From Xanthomonas translucens pv. cerealis (GTDB lineage Bacteria > Pseudomonadota > Gammaproteobacteria > Xanthomonadales > Xanthomonadaceae): 64,000 nt of DNA. The notes under the pieces were generated by a model that was not told where the DNA came from, did no database searches, and saw only the letters and a list, made by a program, of their open reading frames with translations. The DNA lies in contig NZ_CP038228.1 of assembly GCF_006838285.1 (NCBI RefSeq), positions 3,472,001-3,536,000 of the forward strand, read 5' to 3'. Below, in pieces: positions 9,402 through 19,019 of this stretch (its first letter is position 1; each line of letters begins with the position of its first letter). A program made the translations under genes and the position numbers.

Positions 9402-9618
9402 TAAAGAAGACTCGGTTGGTCGGGCGGATTCCGGCAGCACGCTGCCTGAACTTTGCCACGCGTTGTGACTTGCAAAAACGCAAGAGGCGAAATTCTACGC
9501 GCCGGCAGCGGCACACGCAAGTCCGCCCCCTGCGCGGGACGCCAGCGCCGGCCGGCGCTTGGCATCGCGGCGCCCCGCGGCGAAAATCGAATCCCCCACC
9601 GTTCCCAGGCCCATCGCG

Positions 9619-10263
9619 ATGACGGCTCCCCGCCTGCATACCCCGCTCGACCGCGCCCTGGTCGAAGCCCAGCGCGCGCTGGAGACGGTGTTCGGCAATC
9701 CGCCGGCGCAGCGCCCCTACCCCGCCGCGGCGAGCGCCGACGTGGTGCTGGCATCGGACGAACGCCGCCACGCTGCCGGGCTGATGCGTATCAATCATGT
9801 CGGCGAGGTCTGCGCGCAGGGGCTGTACTTCGGCCAGGCCGCGGTCGCGCGCGACCCGGCCACCCGCCTGCACCTGCTGGAGGCGGCGCAGGAAGAGACC
9901 GACCACCTGGCCTGGTGCGCGAAGCGGCTGCGCGAACTGGACAGCCGCCCGAGCCTGTTCAATCCGGTCTGGTACGCCGGCAGCTATGCGATCGGCAGCC
10001 TGGCAGGGCTGCGCGGCGACGGCTGGAACCTCGGTTTCGTGGTGGAGACCGAACGCCAAGTCGAGGCGCACCTGGACGAGCACCTGCAGACGCTGCCGCC
10101 GGCCGACCTGCGCAGCCGCGACATACTTAAGGTGATGAAAACCGACGAGGCGCGCCATGCCGAACACGCCGAACAGGCCGGCGCGCGGCGCTTGCCGGCG
10201 CCGATCCCGAGCCTGATGGCAGCGGCCTCGCGGCTGATGAAAGCGGTCGCCTACCGGCTTTGA
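9619..10263 (+). CDS. coq7: Demethoxyubiquinone hydroxylase Coq7
   Basis: A 214-residue di-iron hydroxylase that performs the C6 hydroxylation late in ubiquinone synthesis at the inner membrane. The carboxylate/histidine motifs of the family are visible: [31 protein letters not shown] and [11 protein letters not shown]. The start at 9619 matches the length of Xanthomonas relatives; an open frame to 9559 lacks support. Divergent from rplM. It uses the Coq7 route rather than the UbiF flavoprotein. Confidence 0.96.
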   Translation: MTAPRLHTPLDRALVEAQRALETVFGNPPAQRPYPAAASADVVLASDERRHAAGLMRINHVGEVCAQGLYFGQAAVARDPATRLHLLEAAQEETDHLAWCAKRLRELDSRPSLFNPVWYAGSYAIGSLAGLRGDGWNLGFVVETERQVEAHLDEHLQTLPPADLRSRDILKVMKTDEARHAEHAEQAGARRLPAPIPSLMAAASRLMKAVAYRL

Positions 10264-10427
10264 GCGCGGCGCGGCGCCCCTGTCGCGGGACAGCGCACTG
10301 GCATTGCCGGCGCATTCGGGTTAAAGTGAACGAAAGCTGACTGATTCTACGTCACCCCCTCCCTGTTCCAGCGACCGGCGGTTCCATCCCGGCACCGCCT
10401 GTACCCCATGCACCACTGCGCCGAGCC

Positions 10428-10967
10428 ATGCCGCTTGCGCGCGCCTTTCCGACCGACATGCCCGCACGCTCCATCCATATCCCCTCGCCACGGACACGCT
10501 GGCTCTCGCGCCTGCTGTTCGCCAGCCTGTTCGTGCTCGGTGGCGGCGCCCTGCTGTACCACCTGCTCGGGGACTATCGCCATGCCAGCGCGATCCTGCA
10601 CGACCACTCGGTGGCGACGGTGCCGGTGATCGCCGACGGTGCCTTCGGCGTGCATACCGAACCGCTGGTGCATTACCGCTTCCACTATGTCTTCGAGAGC
10701 AAGGGCCGGCTGCACCGCGGCACGTTCGAGGCCAGCGGCGCCGAGGCCGCGCCGCTGCTGCTCGATGGCGCCACGGTGGAGATCGCCTACGCCAACGCCG
10801 ACCCGTCGCGCTTCGGCCGCCTCGACCAGTTGCAGCACGCCGGCAACCTCGGCAGCGTGCTGACCCGGCTGGCGATCGCGCTGTCGATCGCCGCGCTGCT
10901 GGCCGCGGCCGCGCACCAGGTGCTGATCGGACGCGTGCTCGGCACGCGCCGCGCCGCCGTCGCCTAA
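10428..10967 (+). CDS. DUF3592 domain membrane protein
   Basis: A protein of up to 179 residues (149 from the internal ATG) with one membrane helix near residues 28-46, an extracytoplasmic beta-rich domain of DUF3592 type (VHYRFHYVFESKGRLHRGTF, then a VEIAYANADPSRFG segment) and a second helix near 146-166. The motif YANADPS.FG is typical of DUF3592. The N-terminus is uncertain: ATGs at 10428 and 10458 are in frame and neither has a convincing ribosome site. Function unknown; neighbours give no clue. Confidence 0.7.
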   Translation: MPLARAFPTDMPARSIHIPSPRTRWLSRLLFASLFVLGGGALLYHLLGDYRHASAILHDHSVATVPVIADGAFGVHTEPLVHYRFHYVFESKGRLHRGTFEASGAEAAPLLLDGATVEIAYANADPSRFGRLDQLQHAGNLGSVLTRLAIALSIAALLAAAAHQVLIGRVLGTRRAAVA

Positions 10968-11058
10968 GCGCCCGTGCCAGTCCCGCGGAGCCGGCGCAGC
11001 GCACCGACCGCAGCGCTATCGCATTCGGCCCGTTCTCACCTGGCGCCGCCTGCAACGC

Positions 11059-11376
11059 TCAGGACTGGACCAGCTTCAGGCCGATCACCCCGGCCACGAT
11101 CAGGCCGATGCAGGCCAGCCGCGCCGGCGAAGCACTGTCGCCGAACAGCGCGATGCCCAGCGCGGCGGTGCCCAACGCACCGATCCCGGTCCAGATCGCA
11201 TACGCCGTACCCAGCGGTATGTGTTTCAGCGCCTGGGTCAGCAGCCACAGGCTGATCCCAGCACCGGCCAGCGTGCCCAGCGTCGGCCACAGACGGGTGA
11301 AGCCTTCGCTGTATTTGAGGCCGAGCGCGAAGCCGATTTCGAACAGGCCGGCGAGCAGCAGATAGATCCATGGCAT
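11059..11376 (-). CDS. sugE: SMR-family guanidinium exporter (SugE/Gdx)
   Basis: A 105-residue small multidrug resistance protein with four membrane helices and the essential membrane glutamate E13 (LLLAGLFEIG). Features such as LGLKYSEGFTRLWP and GTAYAIWTGIGALG place it in the SugE/Gdx branch, shown in other bacteria to export guanidinium, rather than the broad EmrE branch. GGAG seven nt before the ATG lies in the 3' arm of a small hairpin with an ACGG loop, and a stronger ACGG hairpin lies upstream; both point to guanidine control. It is downstream of speD but separated by a terminator. Confidence 0.92.
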   Translation of the reverse strand: MPWIYLLLAGLFEIGFALGLKYSEGFTRLWPTLGTLAGAGISLWLLTQALKHIPLGTAYAIWTGIGALGTAALGIALFGDSASPARLACIGLIVAGVIGLKLVQS

Positions 11377-11378
11377 TG

Positions 11379-11485
11379 TCTGTCTCCGTAGACAAATAAG
11401 GACAAAAAAAGGCCCGATGTCTGCACACCGGGCCGCCGTCGTCAGGGGTCGCAGCGCAAAACGCCGCGGGGCGGGCCGTCCCGCC
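11379..11485 (-). promoter_or_regulatory. Candidate guanidine-II (mini-ykkC) riboswitch of sugE
   Basis: Read on the minus strand, GGCGGG-ACGG-CCCGCC (11485-11470) is a perfect hairpin with the ACGR tetraloop that defines guanidine-II hairpins. A second, GTCT-ACGG-AGAC (11393-11382, extendable to 7 bp), holds the ribosome site of sugE. A weak 3-bp hairpin with an ACGA loop (11445-11436) lies 24 nt after the first. A terminator sits between the strong pair. Known examples have two ACGR hairpins 7-40 nt apart before sugE; here the strong pair is about 76 nt apart, so the layout is unusual. Confidence 0.55.
11404..11434 (-). terminator. Intrinsic terminator between speD and sugE
   Basis: On the minus strand GGCCCG - 12-nt loop - CGGGCC is followed by seven T. 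It can end the speD transcript. Because it lies between the ACGR hairpins it could also attenuate read-through into sugE. Confidence 0.85.
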
Positions 11486-11497
11486 GAGTGTGACGCG

Positions 11498-12292
11498 CTA
11501 CTCGGCCAGATTGCGACCGTGGAACAGTTCCTCGATTTCGCGCTTGAGCAGCGCCTCGATGCGCATGCGCTCCTTGAACGACAGGTTCTTGGCTTTTTCC
11601 TCGAACAGGTACTGGTCCAGGTCGAAGTCCTTCAGGTGCATCTTGGTGTGGAAGATGTTCTCCTGATACACGTTGACGTCGAACATCTCGTAGCGCGCCT
11701 TGATGTTCTTGGCCAGGAAGTTCTGGATCGAATTGATCTTGTGGTCGATGTAGTGCTTCTTGCCCTTCACGTCGCGGGTGAAGCCGCGGATGCGGTAATC
11801 CATGATCACGATGTCCGATTCCAGCCGCTCGATCAGGTAGTTGAGCGCTTTCAGCGGCGAGATCACCCCGCAGGTGGCGACGTCGATATCCGCGCGAAAG
11901 GTCGCGATGCCGTGCTGCGGATGGGTTTCCGGGTAGGTATGGACGGTGATGTGGCTCTTGTCCATGTGCGCGACCACCGCGTCGGAGATGATCTCCTTGC
12001 CGGCCAGCTTCTTGTCGATCACCGGCTCTTCGGAGATCAGGATGGTCACCGAGGCGCCCTGCGGATCGTAGTCCTGGCGCGCGATGTTGAGGATGTTGGC
12101 GCCGATGATCTCGGCCACATCGGTGAGGATCTCGGTCAGCCGGTCGGCGTCGTACTGCTCGTCGATGTACTCGATGTAGCGCTGGCGCTCCTCTTCGGAA
12201 ACCGCATAGCAGACGTCGTAGATGTTGAAGCTCAACGCCTTGGTGAGGTTGTTGAAACCTTGCAGCCTCAGACGAGGCAACGGCTTGACCAC
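11498..12292 (-). CDS. speD: S-adenosylmethionine decarboxylase proenzyme
   Basis: A 264-residue proenzyme that self-cleaves to form a pyruvoyl cofactor and makes decarboxylated SAM for spermidine synthesis. The cleavage site is K112-S113 within [14 protein letters not shown], as in the E. coli-type enzyme. The start is the GTG at 12292 ([11 protein letters not shown]), with AGAGGA upstream, matching Xanthomonas relatives; an ATG-started extension to 12355 is unlikely. It is divergent from clp across a 150-nt regulatory gap. Confidence 0.95.
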   Translation of the reverse strand: MVKPLPRLRLQGFNNLTKALSFNIYDVCYAVSEEERQRYIEYIDEQYDADRLTEILTDVAEIIGANILNIARQDYDPQGASVTILISEEPVIDKKLAGKEIISDAVVAHMDKSHITVHTYPETHPQHGIATFRADIDVATCGVISPLKALNYLIERLESDIVIMDYRIRGFTRDVKGKKHYIDHKINSIQNFLAKNIKARYEMFDVNVYQENIFHTKMHLKDFDLDQYLFEEKAKNLSFKERMRIEALLKREIEELFHGRNLAE

Positions 12293-12442
12293 GGGCGTGA
12301 ATCCTCTAAAAAGATGGACGGGGTATAAAGGGCAGCAATTATGCGACAAACGCACGCGTAGCGAAACGTGGGGACTGGCGCTCGTTTGCCGCAGACAACG
12401 TGTCCCGTTAAGCTTCGGGCCTCACGTAGTAGCGAAGCCGCC

Positions 12443-13132
12443 ATGAGTCCCGGAAACACCTCCACAGCAACACCTGTGCGCATCGCTCCAAGTCCTCTGA
12501 CGTTGGATACCGCCACCATGGATCGCTTTCTGGCGCATAGCCATCGGCGACGCTATCCGGCGCGTACCGACGTGTTCAGACCCGGCGATCCGGCCGGCAC
12601 CCTGTACTATGTCGTCAGCGGCTCGGTCAGCATCATCGCGGAGGAAGATGACGACCGCGAGTTGGTGCTGGGCTATTTCGGCAGCGGCGAGTTCGTCGGC
12701 GAGATGGGCCTGTTCATCGAATCGGACCAGCGCGAGGTGATCCTGCGCACCCGTACCCCGTGCGAGCTGGCCGAGATCAGCTACGAACGATTGCACCAGT
12801 TGTTCCTGGGCTCGCTGTCGGCCGATGCGCCGCGTGTGCTTTACGCGATCGGCGTGCAGCTGTCCAAGCGCCTGCTCGACACCTCGCGTAAGGCCAGCCG
12901 CCTGGCGTTCCTGGACGTCACCGACCGCATCGTGCGCACCCTGCACGACCTGGCGCAGGAACCGGAAGCGATGAGTCACCCGCAGGGCATGCAGTTGCGC
13001 GTATCGCGGCAGGAGCTGGCGCGGCTGGTCGGCTGCTCGCGCGAGATGGCCGGCCGCGTGCTGAAGAAACTGCAAGTGGACGGCATCCTGCACGCCCGCG
13101 GCAAGACCGTAGTACTGTACGGCGCGCGCTGA
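12443..13132 (+). CDS. clp: CRP-like global regulator Clp
   Basis: A 229-residue CRP/FNR-family transcription factor. The cyclic-nucleotide-binding fold runs from about 30 to 150 (FRPGDPAGTLYYVVSGSVS, FGSGEFVGEMGLF) and the helix-turn-helix near 190-215 (SRQELARLVGCSREMAGRVL). Clp of Xanthomonas activates virulence, extracellular-enzyme and xanthan genes, and cyclic di-GMP releases it from DNA. The ATG at 12443 (MSPGNTSTATP) gives the known length. The window also holds likely targets (M4 protease, secreted nuclease) and cyclic di-GMP proteins, though no link is proven here. Confidence 0.97.
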   Translation: MSPGNTSTATPVRIAPSPLTLDTATMDRFLAHSHRRRYPARTDVFRPGDPAGTLYYVVSGSVSIIAEEDDDRELVLGYFGSGEFVGEMGLFIESDQREVILRTRTPCELAEISYERLHQLFLGSLSADAPRVLYAIGVQLSKRLLDTSRKASRLAFLDVTDRIVRTLHDLAQEPEAMSHPQGMQLRVSRQELARLVGCSREMAGRVLKKLQVDGILHARGKTVVLYGAR

Positions 13133-13180
13133 GCGCAAGGCCGTGACCGCGCGCCGCGCTGGCGGCGGCGGTCCACCGCG

Positions 13181-13939
13181 ATGGTGCTGAGCGAGACGTT
13201 CTATTGGTTCGTGCTGGTCGGCCTGGCGGCGCAGCTGGTCGATGGTGCGCTGGGCATGGCCTTCGGCCTGGTGTCCTCGTCGGTGCTGCTGAGCATGGGC
13301 CTGCCGCCGGCGGCGGTCAGCGCCAGCGTGCACAGCGCCGAAGTGTTCACCACCGGCGCCTCGGGTCTGTCGCATCTGGCGCTGGGCAATGTCGACAAGC
13401 GCCTGTTCCTGCGCCTGGCGCTGCCGGGCATGGCCGGCGGCATCCTCGGCGCCTACGTGCTGACCCAACTGCCGGGCGATGTGATCCGCCCGTTCGTGCA
13501 TCTGTATCTGCTGGGCCTGGCGTTGCTGATCCTGTTGCGCGCCGCCGGCCGCACGCTGCCGCGGCAGCAGGTGCGGCGGGTGCCGCTGCTGGGCTTCGTC
13601 GCCGGCCTGCTCGATGCCAGCGGCGGCGGCGGCTGGGGGCCGGTGGCGACCTCGACCCTGCTGGCGCGCGGCGGCCAAGCGCGCACCACGATCGGCACGG
13701 TCAATGCCGCCGAATTCCTGGTGACGCTGTCGATCTCGCTGACCTTCCTGCTGAGCATGGGCATTCAGCACCTGCAGATCGTGCTCGGCCTGCTGGTCGG
13801 TGGCATGCTGGCCGCGCCGCTGGCGGCGCTGCTGGTCAAGCGCGTGCGCGAACGCTGGGTGTTGGTAGCGGTAGGCCTGCTGGTGCTCGGGATCAGCCTG
13901 TACCAGATCGGCAGCACCCTGGCGCGCTGGCTGGCCTAG
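13181..13939 (+). CDS. Sulfite exporter TauE/SafE family (TSUP) transporter
   Basis: A 252-residue membrane protein with seven or eight hydrophobic segments and the two-fold pattern of TSUP carriers: an N-terminal GLAAQLVDGALGMAFGLVSS and a second repeat VAGLLDASGGGGWGPVATST. Substrates in the family are sulfonates, sulfite or other organic anions; nothing here identifies which. It follows clp by 48 nt on the same strand, possibly read through from it. Confidence 0.88.
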   Translation: MVLSETFYWFVLVGLAAQLVDGALGMAFGLVSSSVLLSMGLPPAAVSASVHSAEVFTTGASGLSHLALGNVDKRLFLRLALPGMAGGILGAYVLTQLPGDVIRPFVHLYLLGLALLILLRAAGRTLPRQQVRRVPLLGFVAGLLDASGGGGWGPVATSTLLARGGQARTTIGTVNAAEFLVTLSISLTFLLSMGIQHLQIVLGLLVGGMLAAPLAALLVKRVRERWVLVAVGLLVLGISLYQIGSTLARWLA

Positions 13940-14293
13940 CCGGGCAAGACAGTGCAAGCGGATGCGCGCGCACGGCACGCTGCCGGGCGACGCCGGAGAG
14001 CCGCCGAAAGATCGCGCTGCAGGAGTGTTCAGCAGCGTTCGCCACGAGGGCGTTGCGGACGCATCGGCCGCCTTGGTGATTGCAGGTTCGCATTCGTGGC
14101 GCCGGCAGGCGCGGTGATGCGCAGCGAACGCCGCCGGCGCGCGCCGCCGTTCGGTCGGCATGCTGCTCCCTGCTCCCCACTTGCGAGATCGCGATGCAGC
14201 GCAACCGTGGACTTGCGACGATCGCCATACTGTTGGCTCTGCGATGCTGACACCGCTGGCGGATGCCGACGCCTTCGCCCGACTCGGCCGCGG

Positions 14294-14452
14294 AAGGCGC
14301 CGAATGCCGATCGCCTGGCATTGACCGCCGCGGTGGTCAATGCTGCCGAGAAACGCCATTTCGCGTGGGCGTACTGGCAATTCGAAGGCAGCTTCGGCGC
14401 CTACGACATCGGCCAGGGACATTGGATCGAACCGCTGCACCGGGCGCTGGTG
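14294..14452 (+). pseudogene. Remnant of a glycoside hydrolase family 5 cellulase (C-terminal end)
   Basis: A 53-codon open stretch reading KAPNADRLALTAAVVNAAEK and then HFAWAYWQFEGSFGAYDI closely resembles the end of GH5 endoglucanases, where a W-AYWQF-FG-YDI motif carries barrel strand 8. The upstream catalytic part is absent: 13940-14290 shows no continuation in any frame. The downstream frame continues only to 14515. It is a decayed fragment. Confidence 0.6.
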
Positions 14453-14511
14453 TCGAGCGATGGTGCTTATTCCAGGCGCCGCCCCCCACTCGGGGCGACA
14501 GGCGCAAAGCC

Positions 14512-15222
14512 CTAGTCGCCAGCGCGGTCGCGGCAACCCCAATTCAGGATCGGCGTGCCGGACGGCAGTTCGCGGCGGAAGCGCGCCACCGCCGAGGCCT
14601 TGGGATTGACCACCACCGGCACCGCGGCCGCCTGCAGCAACGGCAGATCGGCGGTGCTGTCGGAATAGGCGGTGGCGATCTCGCCATAGCCCAGCTCGCG
14701 CAGCATGCGCATCTTCTCTTCGTTGTGGCAGTGGCGGGTGGCGGTGACCGCGCCCAGCCGCGGGCCGATCAGGCTGCCGACCACCGGCACGTCCTGGTGC
14801 GCGACAAAGCCGAGGATGGCGCGCGCCAGCTCCGGCGGCGCGCCGGTGGCGACCACCACCCGGTCGCCGGCGGCACGGTGCCGGGCGAACACCTCCAGCG
14901 CGTGCGGCAGCAGGCGCTGGCGGATCCGCGCCTCGTGCCGCAGCACGTACTGGTCGATCACCCGGTTGAACTCGCGCGCGCGGTGCAGGCCGAAGCTGGC
15001 GATCCACACGTAGCCGGAAATGCCGCTGCGCCGGGTCGGCAGCATCGCCACCAGCGGACCCAGCAGCGGCGTGGCCAGCAGCGCGGCGGCCAGACGCAGC
15101 GGATTGCGCCGGATCAGCCAGGCGAACAGGTGGCTACCCGAGTCGCCGTCGTACAGCGTGTGGTCGAAATCGAACACCACCAGCGGCGCATCGGCACGCG
15201 GGGCGGGATAGCCGCCGGTCAT
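14512..15222 (-). CDS. HAD-IB family phosphatase
   Basis: A 236-residue HAD-superfamily hydrolase. Motif I is [12 protein letters not shown] (nucleophile and acid/base aspartates), motif II is VVATGAP near residue 125, and the motif III/IV region is [18 protein letters not shown]. The sub-family includes phosphoserine-phosphatase-like enzymes; the substrate is unknown. Its ATG overlaps the trpC stop (ATGA), making it the last gene of the trp operon. The PSP-like fold would fit serine or phospholipid metabolites, but that is speculation. Confidence 0.85.
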   Translation of the reverse strand: MTGGYPAPRADAPLVVFDFDHTLYDGDSGSHLFAWLIRRNPLRLAAALLATPLLGPLVAMLPTRRSGISGYVWIASFGLHRAREFNRVIDQYVLRHEARIRQRLLPHALEVFARHRAAGDRVVVATGAPPELARAILGFVAHQDVPVVGSLIGPRLGAVTATRHCHNEEKMRMLRELGYGEIATAYSDSTADLPLLQAAAVPVVVNPKASAVARFRRELPSGTPILNWGCRDRAGD

Positions 15223-16013
15223 GACTCGAAGAACAGCTGGCGCAGCGCCTCTCCGGGTTCCTCGGCACGCATGAAGGCCTCGCCGACCAGGAACGCGTGC
15301 ACGCCTGCGGCGCGCATCATCGCCACATCGGCCGCGCCGAGGATGCCGCTCTCGGTGACCAGCAGGCGGTCGCGCGGCACCGCGTCGCGCATCGACAGCG
15401 TGGTCTGCAGGGAGACCTCGAAGGTCCGCAGATTGCGGTTGTTGATGCCGATCAGCGGCGCCGGCACCTGGAGCGCACGCTCCAGCTCGTCGATGTCGTG
15501 CACTTCGACCAGCACGTCCATGCCCAGCTGCAGCGCCAGCGCCGACAGTTCAGCCAGCTGCAGGTCGTCCAGCGCGGCGACGATCAGCAGGATGCAGTCG
15601 GCGCCGAGCACGCGCGCCTCGTAGACCTGGTACGGGTCGCTGATGAAGTCCTTGCGCAGCACCGGCAGCGTGCACGCCTCGCGCGCTTCCTGCAGGTAGC
15701 GGTCATGGCCTTGGAAGAATTTCTCGTCGGTCAGCACCGACAGGCAGGCGGCGCCGCCGAACTCGTAGCTGACCGCGATGTCGGCCGGATGGAAGTCGGG
15801 CCGGATTACGCCCTTGGACGGGCTGGCCTTCTTGACCTCGGCGATCACCGCCGGATCGCCGTTGGCGACCGCGGCCTTCAGCGCGCGGGCGAAGCCACGT
15901 ACCGGCGGCGCGGCCTTGGCGCGCTCGACCAAGTCGGCCAGCGGCACGCGCGCGCTGCGCGTGGCCACCTCTTCGGCCTTGTGGGCGAGGATGGTGCGGA
16001 GAATATCGCTCAT
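15219..16013 (-). CDS. trpC: Indole-3-glycerol phosphate synthase
   Basis: A 264-residue TIM-barrel enzyme that closes the indole ring from CdRP in tryptophan synthesis. Family motifs: [19 protein letters not shown] (catalytic lysine), [45 protein letters not shown] and VTESGI. The ATG at 16013 begins [16 protein letters not shown]; an open frame further upstream encodes nothing recognisable. It overlaps the HAD gene by 4 nt and lies 137 nt after trpD. Confidence 0.97.
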   Translation of the reverse strand: MSDILRTILAHKAEEVATRSARVPLADLVERAKAAPPVRGFARALKAAVANGDPAVIAEVKKASPSKGVIRPDFHPADIAVSYEFGGAACLSVLTDEKFFQGHDRYLQEAREACTLPVLRKDFISDPYQVYEARVLGADCILLIVAALDDLQLAELSALALQLGMDVLVEVHDIDELERALQVPAPLIGINNRNLRTFEVSLQTTLSMRDAVPRDRLLVTESGILGAADVAMMRAAGVHAFLVGEAFMRAEEPGEALRQLFFES

Positions 16014-16150
16014 GTGCACAGTGTCCGGGCAGGGTGGCCGGGCATTATCGGCCAAGATCATGAAGGCGAGCGTACACACAATGCGTGATGCCGCTAACAC
16101 CATCGGCAAAGAGCATGAGCAGCGCCGGCGGCCTTGCCGATCCGCCGCGC

Positions 16151-17209
16151 TCAGGCGGGAAAGCGCTCTGCATCGCGGACTGCCGCCAACTGTCGCGTGC
16201 ACGCCACGTACGCCTCTAGCTTTTCGCGCGCACGGCCGTCGGCGATCGCGGCACGCGCCAGGACGATGCCGGCGCCGATGTCGGCCGCCACGCCGGCCAC
16301 GTACAGCGCCGCGCCGGCGTTGAAGGCGACGATGTCCAGCGCCGGGCCAGGCACGTTGTCGAGCACGCCGAGCAGCATCGCCATCGATTCGGCGGCGTCG
16401 GCCACCTTGAGATTGCGGCTGGCCGACATGGCGATGCCGAAATCCTCCGGATGCACTTCGTACTCGCGCACTTGGCCGTCGCGCAGTTCGCCGACCAGGG
16501 TGCCGGCGCCGAGCGAGAGTTCATCCATGCCGTCGCGGCCCCACACCACCAGCGCGCGCTCGGCGCCCAGCTCGTGCAGCACGCGCGCCTGGATGCCGAC
16601 CAGGTCGGGATGGAACACGCCCATCAGGATGTTCGGCGCGCCAGCCGGGTTGGTCAGCGGACCGAGGATGTTGAAGATGGTGCGCACCCCCATTTCGCGC
16701 CGCACCGGCGCCACCACCTTCATCGCCGGGTGGTGCACCGGCGCGTACATGAAGCCGATGCCAGTGGCGGCCAGCGCCTGCGCCACCTGCTCTGGCTGCA
16801 GCTCGATCGCCGCGCCCAGCGCCTCCAGCGCGTCGGCGCTGCCGGACTTGGAGGAGACGCTGCGGTTGCCGTGCTTGGCCACCTTGGCCCCGGCCGCGGC
16901 GGCCACGAACATCGCGCCGGTGGAGATGTTGAAGGTCTGCGAGCCGTCGCCGCCGGTGCCGACGATATCGACCATATGGGTGCGGTCGGCCACTTCGACG
17001 GTGCGCGAGAATTCGCGCATCACCGCGGCCGCGCCGGCGATCTCGCCGATCGTCTCCTTCTTCACCCGCAGCCCGGTGAGGATCGCCGCGGTCATCATCG
17101 GCGACACTTCGCCGCGCATGATCTGCCGCATCAGCCCGACCATCTCGTCGTGGAAGATCTCGCGGTGCTCGATGGTGCGTTGCAGGGCTTGTTGGGGGGT
17201 CAGCGTCAT
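16151..17209 (-). CDS. trpD: Anthranilate phosphoribosyltransferase
   Basis: A 352-residue enzyme that joins anthranilate to PRPP. Visible motifs: glycine loop [15 protein letters not shown] (PRPP binding), [20 protein letters not shown], and [14 protein letters not shown]. Length fits the family. AGGAA eight nt before the ATG supports the start. It follows a 28-residue ORF and trpG on the same strand, and its C-terminus ([14 protein letters not shown]) is free of repeat sequence. Confidence 0.97.
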   Translation of the reverse strand: MTLTPQQALQRTIEHREIFHDEMVGLMRQIMRGEVSPMMTAAILTGLRVKKETIGEIAGAAAVMREFSRTVEVADRTHMVDIVGTGGDGSQTFNISTGAMFVAAAAGAKVAKHGNRSVSSKSGSADALEALGAAIELQPEQVAQALAATGIGFMYAPVHHPAMKVVAPVRREMGVRTIFNILGPLTNPAGAPNILMGVFHPDLVGIQARVLHELGAERALVVWGRDGMDELSLGAGTLVGELRDGQVREYEVHPEDFGIAMSASRNLKVADAAESMAMLLGVLDNVPGPALDIVAFNAGAALYVAGVAADIGAGIVLARAAIADGRAREKLEAYVACTRQLAAVRDAERFPA

Positions 17210-17226
17210 GGCGGTTCCTGGAAGGA

Positions 17227-17313
17227 TCAGAGGCTGGCGTGCGCGAGGATTTCCTGGCCCATCAGCACGCAGTCGCCGTCGCGCATCGGGAAATAGAGCA
17301 GGCGCATGCTCAT
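17227..17313 (-). CDS. 28-residue ORF coupled to trpG in the trp operon
   Basis: Reads [20 protein letters not shown] followed by EILAHASL and stop. Its ATG overlaps the trpG stop in an ATGA, so it can be translated by re-initiating ribosomes; it ends 17 nt before the trpD start. No function is recognisable. It could be a real small protein, a spacer whose translation couples trpG to trpD, or a fortuitous frame. The coupling geometry, identical to the other junctions of the operon, is the main argument for it being real. Confidence 0.5.
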   Translation of the reverse strand: MSMRLLYFPMRDGDCVLMGQEILAHASL

Positions 17314-17888
17314 CGCTTCAGGAAGTTCTTCAGCAGCGCGTGGCCGTGCTCGGTGAGGATCGACTCGGGATGGAACTGCACGCCCTCGACCGGGAACTGG
17401 CGGTGGCGCAGGCCCATGATCTCTTCCATCGTGCCGTCTTCGTTTTCGGTCCAGGCGGTCACTTCCAGGCAGTCCGGCAGCGTGGTCTTCTCCACCACCA
17501 GCGAGTGGTAGCGGGTGGCCTCGTAGCGGTCCGGCAACCCGGCGAACACGCCGCGGCCTTCATGGCGGATGCGCGAGGTCTTGCCGTGCATGATGGTGCC
17601 GGCGCGGACCACCTCGCCACCGTAGGCCTGGCCGATGCTCTGGTGGCCCAGGCACACGCCCAGGATCGGCGTGCGCTGGCCGAGCCGCTCGATCAGCTGC
17701 AGCGACACCCCGGCCTGGTTCGGCGTGCACGGGCCGGGCGAGATCACGATGCGCTCCGGCGCCAGCCGCTCGATCTCGTCCACGCTGAGCGCGTCGTTGC
17801 GCAGCACCTTGACCTCGGCGCCGAGCGCCTGCAGGTACTGCACGAGGTTGTAGGTGAAGCTGTCGTAGTTGTCGAGCATCAGCAGCAT
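17310..17888 (-). CDS. trpG: Anthranilate synthase component II (glutamine amidotransferase)
   Basis: A 192-residue class-I amidotransferase supplying ammonia to TrpE. The triad is visible: nucleophile in [15 protein letters not shown], and the His/Glu pair in [13 protein letters not shown]. It begins [19 protein letters not shown], the standard family start. It lies 54 nt after the threonine-aldolase gene and overlaps the following small ORF by 4 nt. Confidence 0.97.
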   Translation of the reverse strand: MLLMLDNYDSFTYNLVQYLQALGAEVKVLRNDALSVDEIERLAPERIVISPGPCTPNQAGVSLQLIERLGQRTPILGVCLGHQSIGQAYGGEVVRAGTIMHGKTSRIRHEGRGVFAGLPDRYEATRYHSLVVEKTTLPDCLEVTAWTENEDGTMEEIMGLRHRQFPVEGVQFHPESILTEHGHALLKNFLKR

Positions 17889-17942
17889 GGCAAAGGACTC
17901 ATTGCGCGATCAGGAACCGCATGGACGTTTTCGGAAAGAATG

Positions 17943-19019
17943 TCAGCCGGCCGCGCGCTGCGCGCCGGGGTACGAAAGCGCAGCGAAATCGCGGCACAGC
18001 GCGTCCACCGCCACGGCCTGCGTGGCCCACGAGGTCACGAAACGGATCACCCAGCGGCCGTCGGCCAGCAGCTGCCAGCGCTCGAAATCGTAGCGCTGCG
18101 CCAGCGCCTCGACGGCGTCGGCCGGCAGCGTCACGAACAGCTGGTTGGTCGGCGAGTCCGACGCGAACTGCGCGCCGGCCGCGGCCAGGCCCTCGCGCAG
18201 GCGCGCGGCCATGCGGTTGGCGTGCGCGGCCAGTTCGTAGAACAGCCCATCCTCGAACAGCGCGGCGAACTGCGCGCCCAGCACCATGCCCTTGGCCAGC
18301 AGCGCGCCGCGCTGCTTGAGCAGGTAGCGGAAATCAGCCTGCAACGCGGGGTTGACGATCACCAGCGCTTCGCCGAGCAAGGCGCCGTTCTTGGTGCCGC
18401 CGATGTAGAACGCGTCGGTCAGCGCGGCGACATCGGCCAGGCTCAGATCGTTGCCCTCGGCAGTGAGCGCGCTGCCGATGCGCGCGCCATCCAGAAACAG
18501 CCACAGCCCGTGCGCATCGCAGAACGCGCGCAAGGCCTGCAGTTCACGCTTGCGATAGATGGTGCCGAGTTCGGTGGTGTTGGACACGTACAGCAGCCGC
18601 GGCTGCACCATGTGCTCGTTGCCGTGTTCGGCCAGCAGCGGCGCGATCCGTTCGGGACTGAGCCGGCCATCGGCCGCGTCCACGGTCAACACCTTGTGCC
18701 CGGTGGCCTCGATCGCACCGGTCTCGTGGGTGGCGATATGCCCGCAGGCGGCGGCGATCACCGCCTGGTGCGGGCGCAGGAACGCGCCGATCGCGGCCAG
18801 GTTGGTCTGGGTGCCGCCGACCAGCAGGTGCACCTCGGCATGGGCGCAGGCGCATTCGCGGCGGATCATTTGCGCGGCGCGTGCACTGTGCCGGTCCAGG
18901 CCGTAGCCGCCGTTCTGCTCGGCACTGGCCGCGGCCAGGGCGGCGAACAGGCGCGGATGCGCGCCTTCGCTGTAGTCGTTGCGGAAGCCGGTCCGCGCGG
19001 TCGCTGCGGGCACGCTCAC
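17943..19019 (-). CDS. Low-specificity L-threonine aldolase family protein
   Basis: A 358-residue PLP enzyme of the beta-eliminating lyase/threonine-aldolase family, which splits threonine or allo-threonine to glycine and acetaldehyde. Markers: FRNDYSEGAHPRL, the LLVGGTQTNLAAI segment, VSNTTELGTIY, LFLDGARIGSAL (PLP aspartate) and YIGGTKNGALLGEA (Schiff-base lysine). The start is a GTG at 19019 whose GTGA overlaps the trpE stop; another GTG lies two codons on. It sits between trpE and trpG, so it is expressed with anthranilate synthase. Confidence 0.88.
   Translation of the reverse strand: MSVPAATARTGFRNDYSEGAHPRLFAALAAASAEQNGGYGLDRHSARAAQMIRRECACAHAEVHLLVGGTQTNLAAIGAFLRPHQAVIAAACGHIATHETGAIEATGHKVLTVDAADGRLSPERIAPLLAEHGNEHMVQPRLLYVSNTTELGTIYRKRELQALRAFCDAHGLWLFLDGARIGSALTAEGNDLSLADVAALTDAFYIGGTKNGALLGEALVIVNPALQADFRYLLKQRGALLAKGMVLGAQFAALFEDGLFYELAAHANRMAARLREGLAAAGAQFASDSPTNQLFVTLPADAVEALAQRYDFERWQLLADGRWVIRFVTSWATQAVAVDALCRDFAALSYPGAQRAAG

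Noticed and set aside
12422..15007. An 861-codon minus-strand frame across clp and the TSUP gene
   Set aside because: It is antisense to two clear genes and reads as arginine/alanine-rich low-complexity sequence.
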